A DNA stretch of 64,000 nucleotides. Source: Scleromitrula shiraiana. Lineage: Eukaryota > Ascomycota > Leotiomycetes > Helotiales > Sclerotiniaceae. Shown piece by piece: positions 11,791 to 31,435 of the stretch. The notes beneath the pieces were generated by a model. That model worked only from the letters and a program-made list of their open reading frames with translations. It was not told the DNA's origin and did no database searches. Every line of letters starts with the position of its first letter. Position 1 is the stretch's first letter. Made by a program: the position numbers and the translations under genes. Location: the NCBI GenBank assembly GCA_028455995.1, contig JABELC010000004.1:1364001-1428000 (forward strand). The letters run 5' to 3'.

Positions 11791-13275
11791 ACAGACTCCT
11801 TGCTACCCTTGTCTGTCAAAAGCATAAACAGTTTTTGGCTGATGTTCCGAGTCAGATTCAGTTTCAAATTGATAAGTCGAGTATCCCATTCAGCAATATT
11901 AATCAATAAAGTAGGCGATTTAGTACGAACAAGGCCCATTGGTGAATAGTCCGGAATAGAGGGAATTTACCGTTAAATTAAGTGATTCAACTTGAATCGG
12001 TCAAGTACTAAAGTATAAATGATTGTGTCTGTCATCAACTAATATCCACGACATCTGTAACTCAATATTTTTATATAGATTCAGATGGCATGAATGCCAG
12101 TTACAACTATTAGTGGATAAGAACTGCAAGTTAGTATACTATATGGTACACCGGGAAAGTTCCATGGTAGAATCTAGGTGGTGTTTGGCTTTACGAATTT
12201 GGATATATTAACATAGGTTTCAGTATTTCAGAATTTTTACCAAGACATATAAACTTGGTACCATGAGTCATATATCTTTGATTTAACCCATTTGCCTTAA
12301 AAGAACCAGTTAGGTGCTGATCGGTGTTGATGATTTATTGCTTAAATATCTAGAGATGATTTTGATAGGGCATTACATATATCGTCCAAATCTATCTACA
12401 GTCATGGTTCATATTCAAGTTTGGTTCTTTTTATCTTTAGATGGTTGCACAGTTGCTTCATTGTATTTCATGAGGACGAAGCAATATGTGAAGTTGGAAG
12501 GTGTGGAAAAGAGTCATTGTTACATAGCAGGAAGGCTTGATGTATCCCTTTTCATGGTATGAAGGCTAGTATACTGGATGGAATACAAGTGGTATCTTTT
12601 TAGAGTGATCGACTAGCACATATGTTGATGAGAAAGGAACGTAATCAAATGCTACCATCAACTCTTTATCAATTACTACCACTGTTTAATTGGTCGTATC
12701 GCTAGACTTTATTCGAATTAATTGAATTTGCATTCTTTTATGATAAATCGATAGATGATCACTAAATATATAATGTAGATGTTTATATTCTCAATAGACG
12801 CTGATAATTATGTTAGTTTAGAATGATTTAAATATTGGAATCTTACATAGATATTGAATATCAATTAGTTCGAAAAATGTCTAATAAATTTTTACTTTTG
12901 GAACGGACATTAGAGAATAGATTATCTCGAAACAGTGCCTTCACAACCAGGGTTAGCGACTGATATTTAATCCAGACATAGCTTACGTAACCGTACCCCG
13001 CCTTGGCCTGTCATTTAACCTCACACGCTCTCCAGGGCTCACATTCTTTAGCTTTCCTTACTTGAGATGTTCATTCTTTCAGAAAGTCTTCGCTTCACAA
13101 TGAAGCTATATCTTGATCTCATTTAATAGAATAGCCAGTTTTTCTTATCCGGGTATCAGTGTACCAGAATTGAATATCATCTGACTAACTGCCTGGCCCA
13201 CCTGCTGCCGTTGCACTACGCTTCTCAGAACATAAGCATTTACATTAGAGTATCCACCGATATCAATCGACTATC
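11791..13275. other. Long non-coding or decayed stretch
   Basis: About 1.5 kb with only short frames, broken by stops. Some of 12000-12600 looks like decayed coding sequence, but I could not match it to a transposon or host family. No RNA gene was seen. Confidence 0.35.
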
Positions 13276-13995
13276 ATGGAAACCATATATCCTCGGCTCT
13301 TACCTCCTATAGAGCGTGAATCAACTCTGCCATTGCCTTCGAAGGTTAACTCGATGAAGCCCTTTGAAGTCAACGTCCGGGATTTGCTGAATACTGAGAT
13401 GGCCGTCAAAAGAAATTAGAATAATATAACAGTGCTAACCGCTGTCGATCCAATCACCGGTGATTCTCTCGTGCATCGGGCCGCAGCTGCTTGCAATCTG
13501 GCAGCTCTGAATCAAATTTACGCTGCTTTCGGTCGAAAAATTTGGGGCGAAAATGAGCGCCTGCTGTGGGTTCTAATCACACATCAGAATCGAGTTGGTG
13601 ATACAGTATTGCATGCAGCAGTACGCGCAGGTAGCTTGCGAGGTTTCAGAGGCGTGTATCGGATTTTCCACCGATTCGACTGCTACCCATCATACAAACT
13701 CGGTGACTACCCCGAAGACGATGCCCCTGTTGAATATCGGGATTGGGTCGCCATGAGTAAGGATGAGTATTGTCGCTTCCCGTCGTTGGACTTTGTATGC
13801 ACCAAGAATCAAGCGGGCCGTGATGCTGCTGATGAGGCGCGTGCGGCGGGCCACAATGACATGGCGGATTGGTTGGGCGGGTTAATCAAGCGACTTGATC
13901 GTTACGGAATGAGGGGAGACAAGGATTATATGCGACGGGTAAGACAATCAACCTTAGAGGTCTACCGGTATTTAGAAGGCACACAAGAGGAATAG
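13276..13995 (+). pseudogene. Ankyrin-repeat-like gene with an in-frame TAG
   Basis: From ATG at 13276 the frame runs 47 codons to TAG at 13417-13419 and continues in the same frame to a stop ending at 13995. The downstream part carries ankyrin-type units: GDSLVHRAAAACNLAAL, GDTVLHAAVRAGSLRGF and a weaker AGRDAADEARAAGHNDMADWL-like unit, about 33 residues apart in principle but with a long insertion between units two and three. The joined frame would be about 239 residues. Either a nonsense mutation inactivated it or a poor 51-nt intron (GTCAAC...TTAG, ending at the stop) removes the TAG. The domain call is moderate; function, presumably protein binding, is inferred. No secretion signal is visible. 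Confidence 0.55.
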
Positions 13996-14405
13996 AAGTG
14001 TTTGTACAGTCAACACGTGACCTTACGTCACGTGCCAGTTCAGGATATATATACTCTCGACGGCGTACAACACCCTTCTTGATCTCCTTGAACAGATTAA
14101 TACAATACAAGGAATGCACCCATATTGTACCGTTCCACCCCCCGGAGTCATACGAACAAGAAGATTTCAAGTGGGCATGGCTGAAAACTATTAGATAATT
14201 TCAATGGTCTTGGAAGGTCATTCATCGAATTTGTGATATTTGAACGACGAAGATCGAAAATCGCGGTGTGGAAAACATTCAATTTAATGGTTAACAAATC
14301 AATTCCCGAGCAGAAATTTAATATTAATATTCAGTACGTTTCTAATCATCGCTATAAATATTATACGGTAGCATTATCCAGTGCTCTCCCTTGGAAACAG
14401 ACATC

Positions 14406-15380
14406 TCAACCTTGTGTTGTGAAGTCAGAGTAGAATTCAATCTTATCACCATTGGAATTTGCAACTACATTTATCGTATAATCATATGCAATTGCCACTT
14501 GAGTGTAGCTCTCAGCGTTCTGCATAGCATACCGGTACTCCAGTCCCAAGAGTTGCGGGACTTCATTAAAAAGAGGGTAAACTTCTCCGATAATTGGTAT
14601 GGTAGGACCACTACCAATTACAAGATGAAATGACTCATGAAGTAGTATCGCAGCAGTTGGTGAAAGGTCACTTAGGGTTTGGAAATCATCTGTACGTCCG
14701 GAAAGAGCGGATTTAGCAATAGGAATTACTGCTGTCGCCCGACGTGCTTGGTAAGATGCAGTCTCTAGTTTATAGATTTCGAAACTGACGTCCGTGGTAC
14801 CAAAAGATTTGGAGCATAAAGTCACAGTGACTGTACTGAGAAAATGCGATGTTGCTCCATCATTGCCCGGATGGGTGCAATATCCTTTTCTGACGTAATC
14901 TTTATTGGATAGGTATTCGTTGTGGAGGGAACTCCAATACCAACGTGCAAGTTCGTTAGCTCTTTCTACTAGTTCTGCTGTTTCCGGCGGCTCGGGAGGT
15001 TCGGGGGGTTTAACTACATCAACCGGGAATGGTGGTTCGGGAGGCTCTGGCTCTATATCCGTCTCCGTTGGGAATGGGGGTGGGGGTGGACCCACTTTCA
15101 CTTTTCCTCCCCCACCCTGCCTTCTCTGACACCCATAGTTTTCCCCAGATCCACAACGAGTCCCGAAGTTGGGGGTTTCGTCCCAGGTAACTGGATTTTA
15201 TAACGATACAAGCACCACCACGAACTACGTCTCCATAACTGTAACCACTGTGCCTCCTGTTCCATCTATGATGCTCAGTATTCTTCCTGTATCGAATTGC
15301 GCTGGGATCGATTTCTATGATTGTGGTGGCGGAAATCAAATGAGCTAGAAGTGGAATTCCATCGATTATTATAGTAGCAA
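14406..15380 (-). CDS. Probable secreted zinc metalloprotease (HEXXH) with proline-rich linker
   Basis: The main exon runs 15190-14406. It contains HESFH, encoded at 14639-14625, inside a hydrophobic helix-like stretch (AAILLHESFHLVIG). That is the zinc-binding HEXXH motif of zincin peptidases, and the arrangement resembles fungal M35-like secreted proteases. Upstream is a Pro/Glu-rich repeat (PEPPEPPFP, PPEPPEPPE), probably an extended linker, preceded by a short Cys-containing segment (FGTRCGSGENYGC). A 55-nt intron at 15191-15245 would join a 5' exon containing a leader-like segment (PLLAHLISATTII), but I see no ATG in that frame. The 5' end is therefore unresolved or damaged. Family assignment beyond zincin is inference. 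Confidence 0.5.
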
Positions 15381-15531
15381 GTACAACGCTACATTCCCTC
15401 TATACTTGCCGCGGACTGTAACGGACAAATTTTATTTCTGCGTCCAAACCGTGAGACTGAGAGTTCTCCCCGCGATGTGTATTGAAGATGGTTTTGCGTA
15501 CCAAGATGGTTCTTGTCAGAATCTTACTTAA
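15130..15531 (+). other. Possible decayed coding sequence opposite the metalloprotease 5' end
   Basis: In the + frame containing GTA at 15187, a Thr/Cys-containing peptide reads GFYNDTSTTTNYVSITVTT and continues to a TAG in the 15340s. It then resumes with a Cys-containing segment to TAA at 15529-15531. It looks protein-like but has internal stops and no start, so I treat it as an unproven remnant. Confidence 0.2.
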
Positions 15532-16440
15532 GAAGTCAATAGTAAGGAAATTCGTGCCCTCATCTAGCGAGTCATACATGTGCCAGCTAGGAAGTCATAT
15601 TAGATAGAAATGGATACATAGTCAAATTTTAAATCCATAGAATTTATCACCGGACTTCTTAAGCTCTGCCTATTAATCAATGGTATTTTACTCACTCCTA
15701 TAAATCAACTTATCAGTGTAAATACTACGAGCTGTTAAACTTGAATTTTGAATGTCCACTCAATTCTTAAACAATCACCGAATATGTAATTTGAATATCT
15801 ACATTTCAAGTAGACATTAATAGTTATTTCAATTCAAAAAGACTTGAATATTTCAATCTCATATGAACATTTAATATAAATTTATCAATAAAACATTAGA
15901 AAATGAATTGGCTTGTGTTATGGGCATATGGTTAGATTATTCCGAGTCTCATTGACGTTAAGTTGAATAATAGCAACAGAGTAACAGGTAATAAATACAA
16001 GCTAGTTAAAGATCGAGTATGTCTATGATTTTAGTAATTCCAGGTTCCGATTTCCATATAAGCCAAGCGATGCATCATGTATCCAAGCCAATTCTTCCAT
16101 CATGATTACAACCAACTATACCATATTGGGATTGGGAGAGAATATCATAATCCGGTAACTGTCGGTGATACTAATGAACTCTAACTTGCCAAGTTCTCCT
16201 CCTCCATCTGAATTATCTACGCATGAGCGGAGATCTTGGCTATCTCGCTCCCACTGGGAATCGCGATTCCTTCCACTGGCAACTCGAAATATCAGATTTT
16301 CCATCTGCGGGGTATATGTGTAGATGATTTGAAGTATATATTCCCAAGTTCGTGCCAGTGAATGTTGAAATACTTATGCTTCCAACCTCTCTCCAATATT
16401 CCATATCCAATCTTCTATCCTTACTAATCTCCCATATTTC
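15532..16440. other. Intergenic, AT-rich
   Basis: No supported gene. There are short frames only, and the sequence becomes increasingly rich in CCATATCCAATCTTC-like words toward the minisatellite. Confidence 0.4.
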
Positions 16441-17110
16441 ATTTTCTATATCCAATCTTCCATATTCAATTTTTTATATCTAATCCTCTATATTTAATCC
16501 TCTATATCTAATCCTCTATATCTAATCCTCTATATTTAATCCTCCAAGTCTATATTTAATCCTCTATATCTAATCCTCCATATCTAATCCTCTATATCTA
16601 ATCCTCTATATTTAATCCTCCAAGTCTATATTTAATCCTCTATATCTAATCCTCCATATCTAATCCTCTATATCTAATCCTCTATATTTAATCCTCCAAG
16701 TCTATATTTAATCCTCTATATCTAATCCTCCATATCTAATCCTCTATATCTAATCCTCTATATTTAATCCTCCAAGTCTATATTTAATCCTCTATATTTA
16801 ATCCTCCAAGTCTATATTTAATCCTCTATATCTAATCCTCCATATCTAATCCTCTATATTTAATCCTCCAAGTCTATATTTAATCCTCTATATCTAATCC
16901 TCCATATCTAATCCTCTATAGTCAATCCTCTATATCATCATGATTTAATCTTCTATATTTAACATTCCATATTCAATCTTCTCCAATTTTCCATATCCAA
17001 TCTTCTATATTCAATCTTCTATATTTAATATTCCATATTCAATCTTCTCCAATCTTCCATATCCAATCTTCTATATTCAATCTCCCATATTCAATCTTCC
17101 ATATCATATG
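16441..17110. repeat. Minisatellite: 14-bp units in a 76-bp higher-order repeat
   Basis: The basic unit is TATATCTAATCCTC with T/C and C/T variants. From about 16545 to 16773 five units plus a CAAGTC spacer form a 76-bp higher-order unit: the spacer recurs at 16545, 16621, 16697 and 16773. It then recurs at irregular distances (16807, 16869). A diverged outer array of CCATATTCAATCTTC words extends to about 17110. Confidence 0.9.
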
Positions 17111-17129
17111 CATCATTCAATTATCTACG

Positions 17130-17852
17130 ATGCATGATATCTCAAATATGTTAAGTTGGAGCAACTATAAACTTGATCGTATACAACAATTGCAAAATTT
17201 CACATGCAAACCTCCTAGCAGCGAGTATAGCACCGTGCTCTTAAAACGGGCAAATAAATCTCAATCTACACATAGAAGTTGTTTCAAATGGGAAAAAACT
17301 AATGGAATATATGGAGAAAATAATCCTTATAAGTTTCATTTTTTGGATGGATATAAGAAGTTTGTAAGAGAAATGGCAGAAGTTGAAACGGGAGAGGGTA
17401 ATGCGGGAGTTTGTATTTGTGAGGGGAAGGGATTACACATCCAGAAGAAAGGAGAACCGGAAATGTTGGAGGGGAGGGTTATGGGGAGGGGGTTATGGCT
17501 AGGAGAGATGAGAATGGAGAGGGAAGGAAATAGTAAGAAGAGGAAACTGGAAGATATGGACAGGGAGATGGGGGATGAAGTTGAAAAATTACGAGAGGGA
17601 AAAATTAAGATTCTCGTGAAGTGGGTACTTGATGAGGTGGTGAGAGGAAGGGGGGATCTTAATGAGGTTACGCCCATAAAGGGAGAGGTTTCCAGGTTGA
17701 TAATGATCGAAGCCATGGAATTGGTTTTAGATTTAAAGGCAAATGAAAACCATTCATCTTGTGGACACATGATGCTCTTGGGAAGGAATGAGGAAGGAAA
17801 AGAAAGGGATAAAAAATGGGCGGTTACCTTCGAATTGTCTATCGAAAATTAG
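17130..17852 (+). CDS. Hypothetical lysine/glutamate-rich protein
   Basis: A single open frame of 240 codons begins just after the minisatellite. It encodes a charged protein with a basic, nuclear-localisation-like NSKKRKLED (about residue 134) and an acidic/basic helix-rich middle. Two cysteines in GVCICEG and one in SSCGHM are the only cysteines in the C-terminal two thirds. I do not recognise a family. No signal peptide or membrane segment is visible. The sequence is strongly G-rich from 17380 to 17700, so part of the openness could be compositional. It may be a lineage-specific gene or a chance frame. Confidence 0.35.
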   Translation: MHDISNMLSWSNYKLDRIQQLQNFTCKPPSSEYSTVLLKRANKSQSTHRSCFKWEKTNGIYGENNPYKFHFLDGYKKFVREMAEVETGEGNAGVCICEGKGLHIQKKGEPEMLEGRVMGRGLWLGEMRMEREGNSKKRKLEDMDREMGDEVEKLREGKIKILVKWVLDEVVRGRGDLNEVTPIKGEVSRLIMIEAMELVLDLKANENHSSCGHMMLLGRNEEGKERDKKWAVTFELSIEN

Positions 17853-18740
17853 TATACATAGTGGGGAGATATAGATCTCGACATTCTGGAGCAAAGGTTC
17901 TATCCCGTCGCAAAGTTGATAATTTATTTTCCGATTATGGATAGAATTATTTTAGATCCAAGTCAACGTATTTCACATGATGAAGGGGATAAGTCTGGTG
18001 ATATCCCGACACTTGCCATAAAAACAAAATAGCCCGAGGTTGTACAAGATGGATGAATGCCTGATATCATAATGATAAAGACTTGAGTGACGTTGAGCTA
18101 CATATATATATTAATCTTCCGATCCGAGATTGAAACTTGAATGAATATGATATATATGCGATAGGAGAGATATTAATGTTTGAAAATGCCTCATAACCAT
18201 GGATTGATTGTATATAAGATCATAATAGACAATGCATTGGCAAGACATCTTTGAAGACCTTATGACAATGTCAGTTTGCTTGAATGTCTTTGTAACACGA
18301 TTAGATTTTGATAAATAAATGTCGACTCTTCATCCCATCCCATCCCATCCCATCCCATCTCATCTCATCTCATCTCAACTTCAACATGTCAACTTAGCCT
18401 GGACTGTCAATGTTGTCATATTAAACAACCTGGGAGAAGATCTTCACGCAAATCCATCGGTACTCAGTATATAATCAATCGGTAATAAACGTCTAGACCC
18501 AGTACAAGGATATCCACAATCTTTAATCTAATCAATCTAATTGGATCAAATTATTCCAAGCTCTCCACCCATCTTTCCCCAGAAAGCCTCACTTTTTTGC
18601 TTAGAAAAAAAATAATCCATTGTTTATTTACTTTACTTTCACCAACAAATAATAAAATTAAATACATTTAATAAGATTTTTATTTATCTATTGATCCCAG
18701 ATATATATATGTTACATATATAAATCCCCACACAATCAAA
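17853..18740. other. Intergenic, upstream of the SulP transporter
   Basis: This contains a (CATCC)n/(CATCT)n pentanucleotide tract at about 18330-18375 and otherwise AT-rich spacer and leader sequence. No gene was seen. Confidence 0.45.
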
Positions 18741-21575
18741 ATGTCATCATCCCGACCGCCAGGATCACCACATTCACGAACCCCGAGTCTAAGATCTCAA
18801 AATGCATCTCAATTTACACCGATTAATCCTAGTGGTTTGAGGGAATCTCATACATTTGCTACGAGTCCCGAGGATGTGAGGACATTGGGTGGGGGAGGAG
18901 ACGCTGCGGAGGATGATGAAAGGAATGAGGAGGGAGAGGTTGAGAGGAATGGGGTTTCTTCACCGCGAATTCAAAATACGGACGATAACGATAATGTTGA
19001 TGAGAGGGATAGACAGGCACATACACATACGAATACGAATACATCCATAAACAATACAACGGGAGGGGGAGGAAAAGCCGCAGATGAAACCACATCGCTA
19101 TTAAAGAAACCAATTGAATTGGTATCGAGTTCAGTACATCCGGGCCCATGTAACCATGGAACATTTAGTCCGCGATTGGAAAGTCGAGCGGATAGTATAA
19201 GGAGTTTCGGGGGATCACCTCCAAGTTTAGATGAGGCGGATGGGAATGGTGAGAATGATAGTTTGATGGGAGGGTTACTCAAGGGATTGGGGGTTAGGAA
19301 TACTAGTATGGCGAAGAAGAAGAGGAAGAGTACGACGAGTTGGTTGGCGGAACAGCATGGAATTACTAATACCACTTCTATGTATGTTTCTCTCTTTCTT
19401 TGTTTTGCTTCATTTTTAATCTGTGGATTGAGTAAGTATGCATCTTGGCTAACATTCTATTTCTGTGCTTGCTAGGTACGTTAATTATTATGTTCCGCTG
19501 TTTACCTGGATTCGGCAGTATAAATGGGTACATCTACGAGGGGATCTCATAGCTGCTATCACGATGGCTTCATTCTATCTACCTATGGCACTTTCATATG
19601 CCTCGAACCTCGCCCACGTTCCTCCGATTAACGGTTTATACGCCTTCGTATTCAATCCCCTCATATATGCTATACTAGGAAGTTGTCCACAGATGGTTGT
19701 AGGACCCGAAGCTGCAGGAAGTCTACTGGTAGGAACAGTAGTGAAATCAAGTGTGGATAGTGGACATGGATCGGAAGGTGATGAGATGATGCAGGCTAGA
19801 GTTGCGGGTGTTGTGACGGGTATGGCAGGAGCCGTCATTTTAATTGCTGGATTGACTCGTTTGGGCTTCTTGGATAGTGTTCTAAGTAGACCGTTCTTAC
19901 GAGGATTCATCTCTGCGGTTGGTTTTGTTATCATGGTTGATCAATTGATTCCTGAAATGGGTCTGGCGGAATTGGCAGATAAGGTGGGTGGTGTAGCTCA
20001 TGGTAGCAGCGTGGATAAGTTACGGTTCTTGTTTCATAATGCAAGTGAGGCACATAAACTTACTTCTGTGATTGCTGCTGTTAGTTTCGTTATCATCATG
20101 GTTTTCAGGTATGTAACTTCAAGCTCGATTCTCTTGTATAGAATACTAATTTCTTATAGAGAAATGAAGAAACGTCTTCAACCTCGATATCCAAGTGTGG
20201 CATATATCCCAGATCGTTTCCTAGTCGTCGTTGCATCTGCTATCTTGACTTGGCAACTAAGATGGGATACACTTGGTCTTGAGATTCTAGGCGAGGTCAA
20301 ACCATCATCTGGTAGTCCATTTGTTTTCCGATGGCCATTTCAGCTTTCTCATATGAAACATGTTCGAGAAGCTATGAGTACTTCTTTCTTAATTGCACTT
20401 CTCGGATTTTTCGAATCATCGGTTGCTGCGAAAAGTTTGGGCGGTGCAGAAGGAAAAGATTCAATTCAAGGAATTCAACTTAGTCCCAATCGAGAATTGG
20501 TAGCTTTAGGAGTTGCAAATTTGGTTGGTGGTTGTTTTGAAGCTTTACCTGCTTTTGGTGGTTATGGGAGAAGTAAAGTAAATGCTAGCACTGGTGGTAA
20601 AACTCCAATGAGTAGTATTTTCCTGAGTATCATAACCATCATTTGTGTTTTATTCCTTCTACCAGCTTTCTTCTACCTCCCCGTAAGTACTCACTCATCC
20701 ATTCAATCTCATCCGGTCTCTTTGAAATATCCCAAACATCAACTAACAATTAATCAATCACCCTCTTAAAGAAAGCAGTTCTCTCCTCGATGATAACAGT
20801 AGTAGCCTACTCCCTCATCGAAGAAGCTCCCCACGACATAATGTTCTTCATCCGCATCCGCGGCTACACCGAACTAGGCCTAATGTTCATAATCTTTGCC
20901 TCCACAATCTTCTACTCCCTGACGCTCGGCATCGCCATTGGAGTCGGTCTCTCCCTGCTCTCCGTCATCAAACACTCCACGCGTCCGCGCATCCAAATCC
21001 TCGGTCGTATCCCTGGAACCAACCGTTTCGAAAACGCAGAAGATCAACCCGAAAAATTAGAATTCATAGAAGGTTGTCTCATCGTTAAAATCCCCGAACC
21101 CCTCACGTTCGCCAATACAGGAGATCTCAAAAATAGACTCAGACGATTAGAATTATACGGAACTACTAACGCGCATCCTGCGCTCCCGAGAGTTAGATCC
21201 CCAGAACATAATAAAAATATTATCTTTGATATTCACGGTGTTACGGGATTAGATGGGTCGGGTACGCAGGTGTTGGAGGAAATCGTAAGGGGGTATAGGG
21301 ATAGAGGGGTTCGAGTGTTCTTTTCTAGGGGGCCGGCGAAGGGGAGCCCGATTTGGAAACTTTTTGTTCAGAGTGGAATTTTGGATATTTGTGGCGGGGA
21401 GGGACATTTTGTTAGGGATGTGGGGGAAGCGTTGAGGTTAACGGAGTTGGAGGGGCTGGATGTTAGGTTTTTGGGGGTGGGTATGGGGGAGCGGGATGCG
21501 AGCGGGTTGGGTATTGGTGGGAGGGAAGCGGTGAGGGAGAGGGGAGGTGGAGGTGTTTTGATGCCGGTGCTTTAG
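18741..21575 (+). CDS. SulP-family (SLC26) anion transporter with STAS domain
   Basis: A polytopic membrane transporter of the sulfate permease family. In yeasts the related non-plasma-membrane branch sits on internal membranes, so sulfate is not certain as substrate. Residues 1-213 are a long Ser/Gly/Asp-rich cytosolic tail. The transmembrane core starts with NYYVPLFTWIRQYKW and includes LPMALSYASNLAHVPP and VGPEAAGSLLVG; about ten helices follow to residue 665. The STAS domain spans about 670-825, with IIFDIHGVTGLDGSG. Four exons (18741-19381, 19476-20108, 20160-20682, 20772-21575) give 866 residues. The 51-nt second intron keeps the frame open, so retention would add 17 residues. The last exon switches from C-rich to G-rich codons. 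Confidence 0.9.
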
Positions 21576-24500
21576 GGGGATGTTGATGAGATGAGATAAG
21601 ATGGGATAAGAGGGATGGGGTGAGATGAGATGGGATGAGATGAGATGGGATGAGATGAGATGGGATGAGATGAGATGAGAAGTCATAAAAATTTGAATTT
21701 CTCAGCGAATCAGCGAGCAAGAGGAAACTACCCCCAAAATCAAATCGAGTTGAGCATAGCATTGCATTGCTGGCGTAAGGTATAACGATGAGGATGATCA
21801 TGAAGACGATGAAGACGATGATATAATTTGATATAGATTTATGTATTTATGGATGAATGGAATTATGATGAAATGGGTTAATTAGATTTTAGAAGTTGGA
21901 TTATAAATGGAATGTTTATTCCCTTGCTTATATTTAATTTGACGATTGTTATGATGTGGTTGATTAATACGGCCATACATGTTGGGATTTATATCCGATC
22001 TCGACGAGAGTGGCTGATATCTCGAGAAGGAATGATTTTGTAACTCGTCCGTCAATTCGTTTACTTCAAGTTCTACTTGGTATTTACTTCCCCTTTCCTG
22101 ATTCTTCAAGTTCCTTCCTCCGCTGATGTATAAATACGCTTCTTCCTATCTCCCAATATTTTTCCACTTACGCTTTAAAACTAAAAAACCCCAAGTTGTA
22201 GGATCTCATGGCACGATTTCTTTTAACTGGTTTTCAGAGATGAATCAACTTGTGATTTTGCAATTTTTTATCACATATGGGGTATTGTAATCTGGATTCA
22301 TATATGTATGTATGTGTTGTTCTTATTTTATTCGCATTTATATCCTCCGAGCCTGTCGCTCCCTATCTCTTTATTCTCTTAAGTAGTCATATTATTATTT
22401 CTCTTTATTATCAAAATTTACAACAATACACAACTCACTTGTCAACCGTTTTATTTATATATTGATATATTCATTTGCTCCACTATGAATTTCGTTTTCT
22501 TCTTTTTTTCTTTAGTTGATTAGTTCAGAACTTTTCAATACGTGGAAATGATTTCTGTGGAATTTAAGAGTTTTGAAATGAGTAAAGAGACTGTGTAGAG
22601 GTGAGGGGACATTTATATCTCTTGGTATGTTCTTATCAACTTTAAAAGTGTTGAGATCACTCAGGTAAGTTATTAACAACAATAGTAAAAACCGTATATA
22701 TTCCTTGATGATTTTTTTCTTCATATTTCATACGAAGAAAAAGAATCATATATACTAATTAAAAGAGTGAGTCATGACTGAAAGAGCACGTAGAATATAA
22801 AGTAAGATAATAGACACGTGCCAATCACGTGCACCGTCAAAAAGAGAGGAATGTATGTGAAGGCGTGAGTGAATACATACTAGATACCAGAGCTATATAT
22901 GAATGAATTCTTTGGTTAGTTTGGGAAATAAATATGTCCTGAACTTACTTTTCTCTGCATCTCCCCCATTCTATTTATACACCGAAGACAAAATCAATCT
23001 CATACCTATATATACCACCATTATCTTCTCTCAACTCGATTTTCTGATCTACATAATAGTCAAATTCTTCGATGCAACGAAGTGATGTTTTTTCTGCTTA
23101 AGATTTACCATTGTCTATATAGAGATGGCTGATTAGATATCGAGGTGTGAGTTTGTGAATGGAAGTTTAGAGCTTGATTATTATTTATATCTTAATAAAA
23201 CAAGATAATTTTATAGTAATTTGATTATCGTGAATTGGTGTTGTTATGATTGCAGTAATTATTGTCAAATTCCATCCTATGCTTTTTTATTATCATTATT
23301 ATATCAATTCTTTTTACGATAATAAGTCGAATTATGATGGCATAGTAATATCCTCAGATGTGAAAATATGTACAATAATTTCTTTTGGAGATCATTATAC
23401 TCTTCGAAAAGTTCTGTATAGAAAAGTTATTCAGCTTGCGGAGGAGGAAAGGGGGATTTATATATTCCAGTATTTGATTTCATGATGGATGAATAGATGG
23501 ATATGAGTATAATAAGTTAGGAGTTGAAAGTGAATTTCTGCTATAGAAATTGAGAAATCTAGTTTTCCGCACTTATTTCAGTGACTAGTACTAGTAGTTA
23601 TTTGATACCACATGAGAGATTTATGAAATATTATGATATTCTCCATTTCTCGTTTCATATCACACTATAATAGTTCCATACAACTACACTATTTAAATCT
23701 AATCATGATATAGCGACTTATAAGTTATAAGTACTAGTATATATAATATATATTATCACATGTCCTCTCAGCTCCAATCAAACCTCTCTTTAACCTAAAC
23801 AGAATAAAATAGAACTTAGATATATCAAGCGATCTAACATAATTCCTCCAATCTATCTTTTCATTCCATCTATCAAACATACAGGGTCTAAAATTCCTCG
23901 ATTTCCTCTAACTCAGCGGTAGTAAATGGTATAAAATAAATAAATTAAATTAAAATCTTCTCTCACTACCGTACCGATCCAAGCTTCATCTTAGTTATTC
24001 TAGAAATAGAAATCCCATGTATGCTTCCCACGCGATAAAATGTAGTGCGGTGTTGCAATAATAATTTTGGATTGTCATACTTGTATAGTTTTATCAAGTA
24101 TAAAGAGGCTGCTCATACAATGCTAGTAGTCAAGACCGTCAGAGCAAAGAGTATAATATAACATGCTATGCAGAAAATAATACTAGTAGTTAATGATGAT
24201 GTTCATCAAAATCTAGTTCGACGTGAAACGTTGATAGAAACGAAGAATATCTTTCCTATAATAATTTCGAAAGTTCTTCCTGAAAGAATACTAGTAGGAA
24301 AAAAATGAATTCTTTTAGTTTTTGCAAACTTGAATTCACCTCTAAAGTCGCGAGGGGACATCACTTTCTTCTTATCATAAGGTGATTGATTCTACATAAT
24401 TAGTCTGGAAAGAATACCTATCGCTCTCCTACTAGTACTAGTATATTACCCACAAGACTGATATGAAGAAGAAGAAAATTAATTTAATTCAATTCAATTC

Positions 24501-24640
24501 AATTTAATTCGAGAACGGAAAGGGGGGATACAGCTCGCTTATATTGCTGGCGCGATCGACTCGGACCTACTAGTAGAAACAAGAAAAGGGGATAGGATAC
24601 CAGGTTTCCATATCGCATTGTTATTCATCATTAATCCAGA
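21576..24640. other. Gene-poor spacer with pentanucleotide repeats
   Basis: It starts with a (GATGA/GATGG)n purine-rich tract at about 21585-21680, just past the transporter stop. The rest is AT-rich with many short frames and no recognisable domain. ACTAGTAGT words recur at 23585, 24120-24190, 24290 and 24430. No gene or structural RNA was seen. Confidence 0.4.
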
Positions 24641-24645
24641 AAGCA

Positions 24646-31435
<6,790 letters not shown>

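Noticed and set aside
12023..12562. Possible retrotransposon polyprotein fragments
   Set aside because: Looked for reverse transcriptase, RNase H and integrase motifs in nearby frames and found none convincing.
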